This document shows, in pieces, positions 63,985-64,000 of a DNA stretch of 64,000 nucleotides. Made by a program: the position numbers and the translations under genes. How positions within the stretch are numbered: position 1 is the stretch's first letter; the number at the start of each line of letters is the position of its first letter. The notes under the pieces are model-generated. The model was not told where the DNA came from, ran no database searches, and saw nothing but the letters and a program-made list of their open reading frames with translations. Origin of the DNA: CAZJHD01 sp964545855. Its GTDB lineage: Bacteria; Planctomycetota; UBA1135; JACQFD01. The stretch spans positions 17,484 to 81,483 of the forward strand of contig CAZJHD010000018.1 of NCBI GenBank assembly GCA_964545855.1, written 5' to 3'.

Positions 63985-64000
63985 GTAGGGGGCTGTGCCC

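Overview
The window is very GC-rich, densely coding bacterial chromosome with no plasmid, phage or transposase gene. Short intergenic gaps, many ATGA/GTGA stop-start overlaps and frequent GTG/TTG starts are seen throughout. Planctomycetota, or a related high-GC lineage, is my best guess, not a demonstrated assignment. It rests on the L34 sequence style, HEAT-repeat proteins with a terminal W-x-x-W-W motif, proteins built of carboxypeptidase-regulatory-like repeats, and AddAB with MnmA, YajC and YraN housekeeping genes.

Layout. 1-4.7 kb: two beta-sandwich-repeat envelope proteins (the first cut by the window edge). 4.8-8.9 kb (minus): YgiQ-type radical SAM protein, a membrane GGDEF diguanylate cyclase and ribosomal protein L34. 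9.0-17.0 kb (minus): a seven-gene operon of PspA/IM30, substrate-binding protein fused to OmpA, ABC permease, ABC ATPase, membrane coiled-coil protein, Ycf46-like tandem AAA protein and a membrane-anchored vWA protein. 17.3-21.3 kb (minus): pyruvate kinase, fumarase and malate dehydrogenase. 21.4-26.4 kb: tandem paralogous polytopic GT-C-like enzymes and an SGNH hydrolase. 26.4-29.3 kb: alpha/beta hydrolase, isocitrate dehydrogenase, a DUF4920-like lipoprotein and a cupin. 29.3-36.7 kb: HEAT, TPR, zinc-ribbon and vWA proteins and the tRNA thiolase MnmA. 36.9-46.6 kb (plus): YajC, YraN, an exopolysaccharide-type sugar transferase, a complete serine operon (serA-serB-class V aminotransferase), a GT-C-like enzyme and a DUF255 thioredoxin-domain protein. 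46.6-51.6 kb: a large lipoprotein, an HTH regulator with an AHSA1/SRPBCC partner, and CorA. 51.7-64 kb: AddAB, a dipeptidyl-peptidase-III lipoprotein, an S9 peptidase, a frataxin homologue and a thioredoxin-like secreted protein.

The two most unusual things are as follows. First, the PspA/ABC-OmpA/AAA/vWA operon looks like one envelope machine: an ESCRT-III-like membrane protein, AAA remodelling, and an importer whose binding protein is tethered to peptidoglycan. Second, the last gene has a strong ribosome binding site and a signal peptide, then an in-frame TGA. A 14-bp imperfect hairpin with a GGAG loop follows at once, and the same reading frame then continues into the mature domain. This is either a selenocysteine candidate or a nonsense mutation.

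Regulatory signals are unusually readable. A -10 element of the form (G/C)GTAnnnT precedes many transcription units. At four or so genes it sits only 6-9 nt before the start codon, implying leaderless mRNAs. Two other genes share TAGGAT exactly 29 nt before the start.
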